Part shown: piece by piece, positions 28,297-38,405 of the stretch | Numbering within the stretch: position 1 is the first letter of the stretch | How the letters are laid out: each line of letters begins with the position of its first letter | From: Ferriphaselus sp. R-1 | GTDB lineage: Bacteria > Pseudomonadota > Gammaproteobacteria > Burkholderiales > Gallionellaceae | NCBI RefSeq assembly: GCF_000746095.1 | Contig: NZ_JQKP01000004.1 | Span: 62,001 to 126,000, forward strand | Direction of reading: 5' to 3' | Length of the DNA: 64,000 nucleotides | Notes under the pieces: model-generated | What the model was told of the DNA's origin: nothing | Databases searched by the model: none | Seen by the model: the letters and a program-made list of their open reading frames with translations, nothing else | Position numbers and translations under genes: made by a program

Positions 28297-29037
28297 TCAG
28301 CCCTTACGTACCGGCGCACCGGCCACCTGCTCGTCCAGCACGTCGACCACCGGCGCTGCCGCTGCCATGCGCAACGCCAGCCACTTGCCCAGCCCAACCA
28401 CCGACACGGCGCATGCGAGCGGCAACACGACGTGCAACCAGGCGGCAGATGCCAGCACCGTATGCAGCGTCTCGTCACTCACCAGCATCTCGCCCGCGAC
28501 ATAACCGAGCAGCCCCCCGCCCATATAGATGATGATGGGGAAGCGGTCGATCAACTTCAGCACCAACTGGCTGCTCCAGGCGATCAGCGGGATGCTGATC
28601 AGCAGACCGAACACCAGCAGCATGGTATTGCCATGGGCCGCTGCTGCCACGCCCAGCACATTGTCCAAGCTCATGATGAAGTCAGCCACGATGATGGTCT
28701 TGACCGCCCCCATCAAGCTGGCTTCGGCCTTGACGCTGCCTTCACCATGCTCGTCCTCCGGCAGGATCAGCTTCACCCCTATCCATAGCAGCATCAACGC
28801 CCCCGCCAGCTTGAGGTATGGCAACGACAACAGCCCGACCGCGAAGAAAGTCAGCACCACACGCAGCCCGATCGCACCCAATACGCCATACAGCACGCCC
28901 TGCTTGCGCTGCTCTGGCGGCAAATTGCGGCAAGCCAGCGCGATCACCACCGCGTTGTCGCCCGAGAGCAACACGTCGATCATGATGATCTTGAACACAT
29001 CCACCCAGAACTGGGTGGTACTCAACATTTCCAGCAT
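28297..29037 (-). CDS. TerC/YjbE-family integral membrane protein
   Basis: 246-residue inner-membrane protein with about 7 hydrophobic segments. It has the family motifs LLSGDNAVVIALA near residue 25 and FIMSLDNVLGVAAAA near 115, whose conserved Asp residues lie in the membrane. Relatives act in metal ion (Mn or Ca) export or metalation of exported proteins. The frame opens at a TTG (29043), but the ATG at 29035-29037 has AAAGG at good distance. The 85 bp upstream hold a GC-rich hairpin (GCGCC-TGC-GGCGC) and no recognisable yybP-ykoY riboswitch. Confidence 0.9.
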   Translation of the reverse strand: MLEMLSTTQFWVDVFKIIMIDVLLSGDNAVVIALACRNLPPEQRKQGVLYGVLGAIGLRVVLTFFAVGLLSLPYLKLAGALMLLWIGVKLILPEDEHGEGSVKAEASLMGAVKTIIVADFIMSLDNVLGVAAAAHGNTMLLVFGLLISIPLIAWSSQLVLKLIDRFPIIIYMGGGLLGYVAGEMLVSDETLHTVLASAAWLHVVLPLACAVSVVGLGKWLALRMAAAAPVVDVLDEQVAGAPVRKG

Positions 29038-29128
29038 CGCCAACCTTTCTTGGGGAAGGGGAACGGGAGCGCGCCTGCGGCGCCCAAGGGGGAATGGGTT
29101 GTACCCTTCCCCCCTCCCTTTACCCTTC

Positions 29129-30010
29129 TCAGCCTTTCAACACTTGCTGCATCACCCGGCCCATCTCCGCCGGGTTGCGCGTGATGGCGATGCCGCATTC
29201 TTCCATCACCGCCAGCTTCTCCGCCGCGCCGCCCTGACCGCCAGAGATGATGGCTCCGGCGTGGCCCATACGCTTGCCTTCCGGCGCGGTGAGCCCGGCG
29301 ATGAAGCCGACCACCGGCTTCTTCATGTGCTGCTTGATCCAGCGCGCGCACTCTTCTTCGTCGCTGCCGCCGATCTCGCCCACCATCACCACCGCGTCGG
29401 TGTCCGGATCGTCGTTGAACATGCGCATCACGTCCAGATGCTTCAACCCGTTGATCGGGTCGCCGCCGATGCCGACGCAGGACGACTGCCCCATGCCCAG
29501 CTCGGTGAGCTGCGCCACCGCCTCGTAGGTCAAAGTGCCGGAGCGCGACACCACGCCGATGCGGCCCTTCTTGTGGATGTGGCCGGGCATGATGCCGATC
29601 TTGATCTCGTCCGGCGTGATCAGGCCGGGACAGTTCGGGCCGATCAGCAAGGTCTTCTTGCCCGCCATCTTGTAGCGCGTCTGCAGCATGTCGTGGACGG
29701 GAATGCCTTCGGTGATGCAGATCACCAGATCCAGCTCGGCCTCCACCGCCTCGTCTATCGCTGCCGCCGCGCCGCCGGGCGGCACATAGATCACGGAAAC
29801 CGTCGCGCCGGTGGCCGCCTTGGCGTCACGCACCGAGGCGTACACCGGGATGCCCTCGAATTCCTCGCCCGCCTTCTTGGGATTGACCCCCGCCACAAAG
29901 CAGTTCGCGCCGTTGGCGTATTGCTTGCAGTGGAAGGTGTGAAACTGGCCGACCTTGCCGGTCATGCCCTGGGTGATGACTTTGGTGTCTTTGTTGATCA
30001 GGATGGACAT
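29129..30010 (-). CDS. sucD: Succinyl-CoA synthetase subunit alpha
   Basis: Alpha subunit of the TCA-cycle enzyme converting succinyl-CoA to succinate with nucleotide triphosphate formation. 293 residues. It shows the CoA-binding Rossmann start (TKVITQGMTGKVGQFHT), CPGLITP and IGVVSRSGTLTYEAV. The phospho-histidine is in KRMGHAGAIISGG near residue 245. It follows sucC by 2 bp, and the pair is certainly one operon. Confidence 0.97.
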   Translation of the reverse strand: MSILINKDTKVITQGMTGKVGQFHTFHCKQYANGANCFVAGVNPKKAGEEFEGIPVYASVRDAKAATGATVSVIYVPPGGAAAAIDEAVEAELDLVICITEGIPVHDMLQTRYKMAGKKTLLIGPNCPGLITPDEIKIGIMPGHIHKKGRIGVVSRSGTLTYEAVAQLTELGMGQSSCVGIGGDPINGLKHLDVMRMFNDDPDTDAVVMVGEIGGSDEEECARWIKQHMKKPVVGFIAGLTAPEGKRMGHAGAIISGGQGGAAEKLAVMEECGIAITRNPAEMGRVMQQVLKG

Positions 30011-30012
30011 GC

Positions 30013-31176
<1,164 letters not shown>

Positions 31177-31298
31177 CCTGCTACCTAAGCTTTATCGTTT
31201 TATTCTTGAAATCCCCGAGCAGCCGCAATGTTACCCAATAATCCCCGGAAATGCGGCGGAATTCGCGCTGAAAAGCGCGCCAATTCGCCGTTTTCCCG

Positions 31299-32669
31299 CT
31301 ACTCGCCTGCCACCGTCATATTCTCGATAAGAATCGAGCCACACTGGCGTGAGCCCTGGACCAGCACATCGTTGCCGACGGCGACGATCTGGCGGTAGAT
31401 GTCCTTGAGGTTGCCGGCGATGGTGATCTCCTCCACCGGGTACTGGATTTCGCCGTTCTCTACCCAGAAACCGGCCGCGCCGCGCGAGTAGTCGCCGGTG
31501 ACGTGATTGACACCCTGCCCCAGCAGTTCGGTCACCAGCAGGCCGCGCCCCATCTGCTTGAGCAAGCCGTCAAAGCCCAGCTCGCCGGGCTTGAGGATGA
31601 GGTTATGCGTGCCGCCGGAGTTGCCGGTGGTGCGCATGCCCAGTTTGCGGGCAGAGTAGCTGGCGAGGAAATAGCCGCGCAGCACGCCATCTTCCACGAT
31701 GTTGCGGCGCTGGGTGCGCACGCCTTCATCGTCGAACGCGCCGGAAGCCAGCCCCTTGCGGATGTCCGGCACGTCGCTGATCTGGATGTGGGGCGCAAAG
31801 ATCGGCTGATCGAGCTGATTCAGCAGAAAGGACGATTTACGGTACAGACTGCCGCCGCTGACCGCATGGACGAAGTGCCCGAGCAGACTGGCCGCGATGG
31901 GTGCTTCGAACAATACCGGCACCTGCATGGTCGCCAGCTTGCGCGACTTCAGGCGGCGCACGGTGCGGGCGGCGGCGATGCGACCGATCTCGGCGGCAGG
32001 CAGCAGGTCAGCCGCGCAACGCGCATCGCTGTACCAGTAGTCGCGCTGCATGGCGTAGTCCTTGCCCGCGATGACCGCGCAACTCACGCTATGGCGCGAG
32101 GTGGGGAAACCGCCGACGAAGCCCAGACTGTTGGCGAACACGAATTGCGACTCATGCACATTCACCGTCGCGCCTTCGGAATTGCGGATGCGCCGGTCGG
32201 CGGCGAAGGCCGCCTGTTCGCACTGCTGCGCCAGCGTGATCGCACCTTCGACATCCAGCGCCCACGGGTGATACAGATCGAGGTCGGGAAATTCGGTGGC
32301 CAGCAACTCGGCCTCGGGCAGCCCGGCACACTCGTCCTCGGCGGTGTAGCGCGCGATATTCAGCGCCGCCTCCACCGTGTCGCGCAGCGCCTGCGGCGAA
32401 AAATCCGAGGTGCTGGCGTTGCCGCGCCGCTGGCCAAGATAGACGGTGATGCCCACGCCCTTGTCGCGCGTGTATTCGATGGTCTCGACCTCGTTCTGGC
32501 GTACCGTCACCGCCTGCCCGAAGCCGTCCGACACTTCGGTGGCGCTGGCCGTCGCGCCACGCTCACGCGCATAGCGGATCATGTCCTCGGCGATCTGGCG
32601 CAAGGCATCGGCGGAATGGGAGAAACGGTCGTGATCTTGAGCGGCGGGGCGAGTTTCGGCAGTGGACAT
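31299..32669 (-). CDS. pmbA: Metalloprotease subunit TldE (PmbA)
   Basis: Partner of TldD in the heterodimeric zinc protease; this subunit lacks HExxH, and none is present here. 456 residues from the ATG at 32667-32669 (MSTAETRPAAQDHDRF); the frame is open a further 17 codons upstream, but that part overlaps the darP promoter region. Family blocks include GFVGGFPTSRHSVSC, FDDEGVRTQRRNIVEDGVLRGY (split across the loop) and the C-terminal GDYSRGAAGFWVENGE. It diverges from darP. Confidence 0.95.
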   Translation of the reverse strand: MSTAETRPAAQDHDRFSHSADALRQIAEDMIRYARERGATASATEVSDGFGQAVTVRQNEVETIEYTRDKGVGITVYLGQRRGNASTSDFSPQALRDTVEAALNIARYTAEDECAGLPEAELLATEFPDLDLYHPWALDVEGAITLAQQCEQAAFAADRRIRNSEGATVNVHESQFVFANSLGFVGGFPTSRHSVSCAVIAGKDYAMQRDYWYSDARCAADLLPAAEIGRIAAARTVRRLKSRKLATMQVPVLFEAPIAASLLGHFVHAVSGGSLYRKSSFLLNQLDQPIFAPHIQISDVPDIRKGLASGAFDDEGVRTQRRNIVEDGVLRGYFLASYSARKLGMRTTGNSGGTHNLILKPGELGFDGLLKQMGRGLLVTELLGQGVNHVTGDYSRGAAGFWVENGEIQYPVEEITIAGNLKDIYRQIVAVGNDVLVQGSRQCGSILIENMTVAGE

Positions 32670-32740
32670 TACGGCGATAGGGCAAACGGTTAATTCGGAA
32701 GGCGTTATCATACACTCCATTCAATCTGAAGCAGGAAGCC

Positions 32741-33259
32741 ATGCACTACCACGAACAAGCCAACGAGCTCGACGACGAGATCGAACTGCCGCCCAGCAAG
32801 ACCAAGATCAAGCAGCAGATGCACGAATTGCAGGATCTGGGCGAACGCCTGACCGAGCTGTCCAACGAGAAGCTGCGCGAACTCGACCTGCCCGAACGCC
32901 TGCTGGACGCGATCAAGGAGCTCAAGAAGATCAACAAATTCGGCGCTCAACGCCGCCAGCTGCAATACATCGGACGCTTGATGCGCGAAGTCGAGCCTGA
33001 GCCCATCATCGCCAAACTGGATGCCTGGAACGGTGTCTCCGCTACGCACGTGGCCTGGCTGCATCGTCTGGAGCAATGGCGCGACCGCCTGCTCGATCAG
33101 CCCGAAGCGCTGGGCGAGCTGCTCGCAGCCCATCCGCAAGCCGACGGCCAGCGCCTGCGCACGCTGGTGCGCAACGCTATCAAGGAGCGTGAGCTGATGA
33201 AGCCGCCCAAGAACTACCGCGAAATTTTCCAGATGCTGAAGGAGATCATGCCGGAATGA
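32741..33259 (+). CDS. darP: Ribosome-associated DarP/YjgA (DUF615)
   Basis: 172-residue, highly charged helical protein of the DUF615 family, which associates with 50S precursors late in assembly. The frame carries LPPSKTKIKQQMHELQDLGE at the start and FGAQRRQLQYIGRLMRE in the middle, both family marks. The ATG overlaps no upstream gene. Its TGA overlaps the next gene's ATG by 4 bp, giving an operon with the esterase and aat. The pairing of darP divergent from pmbA/tldE is conserved widely in proteobacteria. Confidence 0.94.
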   Translation: MHYHEQANELDDEIELPPSKTKIKQQMHELQDLGERLTELSNEKLRELDLPERLLDAIKELKKINKFGAQRRQLQYIGRLMREVEPEPIIAKLDAWNGVSATHVAWLHRLEQWRDRLLDQPEALGELLAAHPQADGQRLRTLVRNAIKERELMKPPKNYREIFQMLKEIMPE

Positions 33260-33927
33260 GCGTACTGACCCACATCCTGCTGGACAGCGGCAAAGCGCCG
33301 CAACACAGCGTCATCTGGCTGCACGGCCTGGGCGCGGACGGCAGCGACTTCGTGCCCATGGTGGAAGAACTGAAGCTGCCCGTCCCCGTCCGCTTCCTGT
33401 TCCCCCATGCGCCGATGCGCCCGGTCACCATCAACGGCGGCTTCGTGATGCGCGCCTGGTACGACATCGTGGCGACCGACATCGGTGCCAAACAGGACAG
33501 TCGTGCCATCCGCAACTCGCAGGCAGAACTGGAAAAACTGATCGCGATGGAAGTCGCGCGCGGCGTAGCTCCCGAGCACATCTTCCTCGCCGGATTCTCG
33601 CAAGGCGGCGCCATCGTGCTGCACACCGGCTTGCGTCATGCGGCCAAACTCGGCGGCATCCTGGCGCTGTCCACCTACCTGCCGCTGGCCGACACGCTGG
33701 CCGACGAAGCCAGCGCAGCCGCCCGCGCCACTCCCATTTTCATGGCGCATGGCCGCAGCGACCCGGTGGTGCCGTATGCGCTGGGCAAGCTGTCCGAAGA
33801 GCGGCTGCTGGCACATGGCTGCACGCTGGAATGGCACGAATACGCCATGCCGCATTCCGTCTGCCAGCCCGAGATCGCCGACATCGAACGCTGGCTGATC
33901 CAGCAGCTAAGCGCCAATCCGGCCTGA
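33256..33927 (+). CDS. Alpha/beta-hydrolase, phospholipase/carboxylesterase family
   Basis: 223-residue cytoplasmic serine esterase related to acyl-protein thioesterase and EstB. The nucleophile is in GFSQGGA near residue 116, the acid in GRSDPVVPY near 170 and the histidine in MPHSVC near 200, giving an intact triad. The N-terminal [12 protein letters not shown] forms the oxyanion region. It overlaps darP by 4 bp and is followed by aat after 16 bp. Confidence 0.92.
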   Translation: MSVLTHILLDSGKAPQHSVIWLHGLGADGSDFVPMVEELKLPVPVRFLFPHAPMRPVTINGGFVMRAWYDIVATDIGAKQDSRAIRNSQAELEKLIAMEVARGVAPEHIFLAGFSQGGAIVLHTGLRHAAKLGGILALSTYLPLADTLADEASAAARATPIFMAHGRSDPVVPYALGKLSEERLLAHGCTLEWHEYAMPHSVCQPEIADIERWLIQQLSANPA

Positions 33928-33943
33928 CCATCGGCGCACCGGC

Positions 33944-34624
33944 ATGATCCCGCTGCTGCACCGCGACACGTCCTTCCCGCCCGTCAAACTGGCGCTGACC
34001 TACCCCAACGGCCTGCTCGCATCGGGTGCCGACCTCTCGCCGCAACGCCTGCTCGATGCCTACCGGCGCGGCATCTTCCCGTGGTTCTCAGAGGGCGAAC
34101 CCATCTTGTGGTGGAGCCCCGACCCGCGCATGGTGCTGGTGCCCGCCGAATTCAAACTGTCGAAGTCACTGCGCAAGACGCTGCGCAACGCTCGCCACGA
34201 AGTGCGCTTCGACACCGCCTTCGAGCAGGTCATGCGCGCCTGCGCCGCACCGCGCGCGGGACAAAGCGGCACCTGGATCAGCCAGGAAATGATAAGCGCC
34301 TACTGCGAACTACACCGGTGGGGTTACGCGCACTCGGTCGAGACCTGGCTGGATGGCGAACTGGTGGGCGGGCTGTACGGCTTGGCCATAGGCCACATGT
34401 TCTACGGCGAATCCATGTTCAGCCGCCGCCCCGATGCCTCCAAGATCACCCTCGCCCGGCTGTGCGCCCACTTGCAGGAACAAGGTTGCGAAATGATCGA
34501 CTGCCAGATGAACACCGCACATCTAAGCTCGCTGGGCGGCAAAGAGATCCCGCGCCACGCCTTTCTTGCTCACCTGTACGCGGCCACCCGGCACGGCCCG
34601 ATGTCTTTCGCGCGTCCAGTTTAG
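33944..34624 (+). CDS. aat: Leucyl/phenylalanyl-tRNA--protein transferase
   Basis: Adds Leu or Phe to N-terminal Arg/Lys of proteins, creating N-degrons for ClpS/ClpAP. 226 residues. Typical motifs are [20 protein letters not shown] near 27-46, [18 protein letters not shown] and a C-terminal [19 protein letters not shown]. Third gene of the darP-esterase-aat operon. Confidence 0.95.
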   Translation: MIPLLHRDTSFPPVKLALTYPNGLLASGADLSPQRLLDAYRRGIFPWFSEGEPILWWSPDPRMVLVPAEFKLSKSLRKTLRNARHEVRFDTAFEQVMRACAAPRAGQSGTWISQEMISAYCELHRWGYAHSVETWLDGELVGGLYGLAIGHMFYGESMFSRRPDASKITLARLCAHLQEQGCEMIDCQMNTAHLSSLGGKEIPRHAFLAHLYAATRHGPMSFARPV

Positions 34625-34647
34625 TGGGGCACCGAGTCCGCCTGCGC

Positions 34648-34653
34648 TATAAT
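34648..34653 (+). promoter_or_regulatory. -10 box for the ZIP transporter gene
   Basis: TATAAT followed by CCGCGCC lies 29 bp before the ATG at 34683. The same pattern is seen before the tRNA and holC. Confidence 0.45.
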
Positions 34654-34682
34654 CCGCGCCCTGCATTTTCTCTCACTGAACC

Positions 34683-35453
34683 ATGAGCACTCTGAGCTGG
34701 ATCATCGTCACCAGCCTACTCGGCGGCGTTTTGAGCGTGGCTTGCGCCGCGCTGTTCGCGCTGAACGCACGCGCGCAGTTCGTCAGCGCGCTGGTCAGCT
34801 ACGCCATCGGTGCCTTGCTGGGCGCGGTGTTCCTCGACATCCTGCCGGAAGCCATCACGCTCACCTCCAGCGTCACCGCCGTGAGCGCCACGCTGCTGGC
34901 GGGCATCCTGCTGTTCTTCATCCTGGAGAAACTGGTGCTGTGGCGGCATTGCCACCATGACCACTGCGAGGCGCACGAGCCGCATACGCACAATCACGAC
35001 CACGGTCGCAGCGGCACGATGATCATCGTCGGCGACACCTTCCACAACTTCGTGGACGGCATCATCATCGCCGCCGCCTTCCTGGCCGACACCGAGCTGG
35101 GCATCATCACCGCGCTGGCCATCATCGCCCACGAGATCCCGCAGGAAGTGGGCGATTTCGTCATCCTACTGCATTCCGGCTACAGCAAGCTGCGCGCCTT
35201 CCAGCTGAATCTGGTCTCCAGTCTGGCCACGCTGGTCGGCGGCACGCTGGGCTATTTCACGCTGCAAACCATGCAGAATCTGGTGCCTACGCTGCTGGCG
35301 CTGGCAGCGGCCAGCATGATCTACGTCGCCGTGGCCGACCTCATCCCCGGCCTGCACAAACGCACCCAGTTGCGCGACACCTTGCAGCAAGTCATCCTGA
35401 TCGCGCTGGGCGTGGGCACGGTGGCGCTGGTCGGCGCGGTGGTACACATCTAG
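34683..35453 (+). CDS. ZIP family divalent metal transporter
   Basis: 256-residue inner-membrane protein with about 8 hydrophobic segments. A histidine-rich loop (HCHHDHCEAHEPHTHNHDHG, about 97-116) lies between the third and fourth segments. The metal-site helices are HNFVDGIIIAAAF near 120 and AHEIPQEVGDFVILL near 147, the hallmark of ZIP proteins. It probably imports zinc or another divalent ion. It is followed by rimO after 9 bp and probably co-transcribed. Confidence 0.92.
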   Translation: MSTLSWIIVTSLLGGVLSVACAALFALNARAQFVSALVSYAIGALLGAVFLDILPEAITLTSSVTAVSATLLAGILLFFILEKLVLWRHCHHDHCEAHEPHTHNHDHGRSGTMIIVGDTFHNFVDGIIIAAAFLADTELGIITALAIIAHEIPQEVGDFVILLHSGYSKLRAFQLNLVSSLATLVGGTLGYFTLQTMQNLVPTLLALAAASMIYVAVADLIPGLHKRTQLRDTLQQVILIALGVGTVALVGAVVHI

Positions 35454-35462
35454 GAACCCATC

Positions 35463-36797
35463 ATGAGCAAACCCAACTCCGCGCCGCGCGTCGGCTTCGT
35501 TTCCCTAGGCTGCCCCAAGGCGACCTCGGACTCTGAACTCATCCTCACTCGGCTGCGCGCCGAGGGCTACATGATCTCTCCGAGCTATGCCGATTCCGAC
35601 GTGGTGGTGGTGAACACCTGCGGCTTCATCGACAGCGCCGTGGCGGAATCGCTCGACGCCATCGGCGAGGCACTGGCCGAGAACGGCAAGGTCATCGTCA
35701 CAGGCTGTCTGGGTGCCAAGGGCGACATCGTGCGGCAGACGCATCCCAAGGTGCTCGCGGTCACCGGCCCGCACGCCACCGACGCAGTGATGGACGCGGT
35801 GCATGCGCAACTGCCCAAGCCGCACGATCCCTACACCGATCTGGTGCCGCCGCAAGGCATCCGCCTCACGCCGCGCCATTACGCTTACCTGAAGATTTCC
35901 GAAGGTTGCAACCATCGCTGCACCTTCTGCATCATCCCCAGCCTGCGCGGCGACCTGGTCAGCCGTCCGGTGGGCGACGTGATGGCTGAAGCGCAGACAC
36001 TGGCCGATTCCGGCGTGAAGGAGCTGCTGGTGATCTCGCAGGACACCTCGGCCTACGGCGTGGACGTGAAATACCGCACCGGCTTCTGGGGCGGTCGCCC
36101 GCTCAAGACGCGCATGACCGAATTGGCCGCCGCCCTTAGCGAACTCGGCATCTGGGTGCGCCTGCACTACGTCTATCCCTATCCGCATGTGGACGAGGTC
36201 ATTCCGCTGATGGCGCAGGGCAAGATCCTGCCCTACCTCGACATCCCGTTCCAGCACGCCAACGCGCGCATCCTCAAGCTGATGAAACGCCCAGCCAGCT
36301 CCGACAACGTGCTGGAGCGCATCCGCCGCTGGCGCGAGATCTGCCCGGAACTGGTGATACGCAGCACCTTCATCGTCGGCTTCCCCGGCGAGACCGAGGA
36401 GGAATTCGAGGAACTGCTGGACTTCATCGAAGCCGCGCAGATCGACCGTCTGGGAGCCTTCACCTATTCGCCGGTGGAAGGCGCGACCGCCAACGACCTG
36501 CCCGACCCCGTGCCGCCCGAGGTGCAGGAAGAACGCCTCGCCCGCCTGATGATGTTGCAGGCCGAGATCAGCGCCGAGAAGTTGGCGCGCAAGGTGGGCC
36601 AGACCCTCACCGTACTGGTGGATGCGGTGGACGAGGACGGCGCGGTGGCCCGCAGTGCCGCCGACGCGCCGGAGATCGATGGTCTGGTCTATATCGAGAA
36701 CGGTCAGGACCTGGAACCAGGCGAATTCGCCACCGTGCGCATCACCGACTCGGACGAGCACGATCTGTGGGCGGAAGTGATCGAAACGGAAAACTGA
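35463..36797 (+). CDS. rimO: Ribosomal protein S12 methylthiotransferase
   Basis: Radical-SAM enzyme that methylthiolates an Asp of ribosomal protein S12. 444 residues. The N-terminal MTTase domain has C17, C53 and C82 for the auxiliary cluster; the radical SAM cluster is C149, C153 and C156 in CNHRCTFC; a C-terminal TRAM domain covers about 375-440. [12 protein letters not shown] and [14 protein letters not shown] match RimO rather than MiaB. It is followed by a DUF3820 gene after 16 bp. Confidence 0.96.
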   Translation: MSKPNSAPRVGFVSLGCPKATSDSELILTRLRAEGYMISPSYADSDVVVVNTCGFIDSAVAESLDAIGEALAENGKVIVTGCLGAKGDIVRQTHPKVLAVTGPHATDAVMDAVHAQLPKPHDPYTDLVPPQGIRLTPRHYAYLKISEGCNHRCTFCIIPSLRGDLVSRPVGDVMAEAQTLADSGVKELLVISQDTSAYGVDVKYRTGFWGGRPLKTRMTELAAALSELGIWVRLHYVYPYPHVDEVIPLMAQGKILPYLDIPFQHANARILKLMKRPASSDNVLERIRRWREICPELVIRSTFIVGFPGETEEEFEELLDFIEAAQIDRLGAFTYSPVEGATANDLPDPVPPEVQEERLARLMMLQAEISAEKLARKVGQTLTVLVDAVDEDGAVARSAADAPEIDGLVYIENGQDLEPGEFATVRITDSDEHDLWAEVIETEN

Positions 36798-36813
36798 AGC
36801 AGTCGCTGTCCGC

Positions 36814-37047
36814 ATGCAGCCCGAAGACCTGCAAAAACTGGTGACCCTCGCCATGCCCTACGGCAAATATCAGGGCACGCTCATCGCCGACCTGCCGGGC
36901 AACTACCTCAACTGGTTCGCCCGCAAAGGCTTCCCGCCCGGCGAGATCGGCCGCTTGCTGGCGCTGATGCAGGAACTAGACCACAACGGGCTATCGCACT
37001 TGCTCAATCCGCTGCGTCCACCACGTGGGATACACCGAACTGCTTAG
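36814..37047 (+). CDS. DUF3820 family protein
   Basis: 77-residue protein of the DUF3820 family, with the characteristic core MPYGKYQGTLIADLPGNYL and WFARKGFPPGEIG. No enzymatic activity is established. It is the last gene of the ZIP-rimO group. Its final 44 bp overlap, in antiparallel, the 3' end of the EAL gene; the last residues (PPRGIHRTA) may therefore be constrained by the other strand. Confidence 0.88.
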   Translation: MQPEDLQKLVTLAMPYGKYQGTLIADLPGNYLNWFARKGFPPGEIGRLLALMQELDHNGLSHLLNPLRPPRGIHRTA

Positions 37048-38296
37048 CCTCAAAACCTCCTTGCCAAGCAATATCCCCACATAAAACATACAGCTTGGCC
37101 TCAAGATACACGGCTACCGATAAGGTAATGCATAGCGTCCCATCGGAAATGGACAAGTATGGTCGGCTGACCTGAACCTCCCCTGGAGCGGCAACGGCGC
37201 GACGATAATAGTGACGATGCGCCCAACACGCATCTTCCCCATCTGTCATGGAGAGGAACCGCTGGTCGCGTTTGTGGCCGTCAGTCCCGGGGAGCATATT
37301 CGCCCCCAACTGGCAGCCTCCATCATCAAGCACATAGCATCGCCTGGCATCGGGCAAGGATAAAAAATGCAGACATGCACTGGTAGCTTCAATGCCGTTG
37401 ACGAATGAAACCCGGAAATAATTGAAGGCTTGCAGGTAAGGAGCCATCCAGATGTCGTATTGCTGGCGGGTACTCTTCCCAATTCGCACAGATGCTTGCT
37501 TCAAGGTATCGAACAGGCCATAGAGCGGGTCGACCTGCGCCCGGGCCTGTGGCCGGGCGAAAAAGTACCCCTGCACCAAATCGACTTCCGCATCTTGGGC
37601 AATTAGGGCCTCTTGCTCGCTCTCGATGCCCTCCATCACGACCAGGCTACCCGTCTCATGCAATAAACGCACAATGTCCGGGACAATTCGGTTTATGGTC
37701 TGATTGCTCGCCGCATGCTTAATAAAATTCTGATCCAGTTTGACAATATCGGGCCTCAACCGCCAGATGCGATCAAAATTAGACTCTCCGGTACCGAAGT
37801 CATCAATGGCCACCAGGCACCCCAAGGCTTTGTAAAATGACACCGCATCAGACAACAAGCCCTCATCTCGAATCTGATCTTCAACGATTTCCACAACGAT
37901 CTGCGAGGGGTCCAACTGGAACTGTTGCAAGATGGCGGTAAAGAAAGGGCCGTGCGTGCGCCCGTGTACCGCGACATACGGGTTCACATTCAAGAACAGC
38001 CATGCCCGCTGTATCCCCTGCTCCGAAAAGTTGGCGCAGTGTATCGCTCGCGACAAGCGATCAAGCACCACGATGTCTTCCTTGGTCTGCATACCGGCAA
38101 AAGCAGCCAGAGGAGAGATGCCCTCCCCCTGTACGTTCTGCACCCGCATCAGGCCCTCGTATCCGACAGCACGGCGGTGTGCCAGGCTGTAGATAGGCTG
38201 GAATGCACTCGTAATGGTCAATCCCTGGTACACACCCTGCATAAACGTCGAGCGTGGCTGAAGCAAGCCTTGTATATCCGCATCCAAACAGTTCAT
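37004..38296 (-). CDS. EAL-domain c-di-GMP phosphodiesterase with YkuI-type C-terminal domain
   Basis: 430-residue soluble protein. The EAL domain covers about residues 20-260 and keeps the catalytic set: E47 (EGL variant of EAL), N103, E136, DDFGTG at 165-170, KLD at 186-188, EGIE at 222-225 and Q242. It is therefore expected to hydrolyse c-di-GMP. The remaining 170 residues (YLSISDGTLCITLSVAVYLE) resemble the PAS/Cache-like domain of YkuI, a possible ligand sensor. It lies 109 bp downstream of the CheW-fused sensor gene on the same strand, suggesting a joint motility signalling role. Confidence 0.92.
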   Translation of the reverse strand: MNCLDADIQGLLQPRSTFMQGVYQGLTITSAFQPIYSLAHRRAVGYEGLMRVQNVQGEGISPLAAFAGMQTKEDIVVLDRLSRAIHCANFSEQGIQRAWLFLNVNPYVAVHGRTHGPFFTAILQQFQLDPSQIVVEIVEDQIRDEGLLSDAVSFYKALGCLVAIDDFGTGESNFDRIWRLRPDIVKLDQNFIKHAASNQTINRIVPDIVRLLHETGSLVVMEGIESEQEALIAQDAEVDLVQGYFFARPQARAQVDPLYGLFDTLKQASVRIGKSTRQQYDIWMAPYLQAFNYFRVSFVNGIEATSACLHFLSLPDARRCYVLDDGGCQLGANMLPGTDGHKRDQRFLSMTDGEDACWAHRHYYRRAVAAPGEVQVSRPYLSISDGTLCITLSVAVYLEAKLYVLCGDIAWQGGFEAKQFGVSHVVDAAD

Positions 38297-38405
38297 CCCA
38301 CTAGCTCCTCTGGCTGATCGATTGGCATGTCTCTACCCGAATGTGCACATATCGGGCGAGTGGACATGCTTCCAACATCACGCATTCGCTTACAACTGCA
38401 ACCTG

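Noticed and set aside
29044-29128. Possible yybP-ykoY manganese riboswitch before terC
   Set aside because: The interval is only 85 bp and lacks the conserved internal loops; it looks like a GC-rich hairpin.
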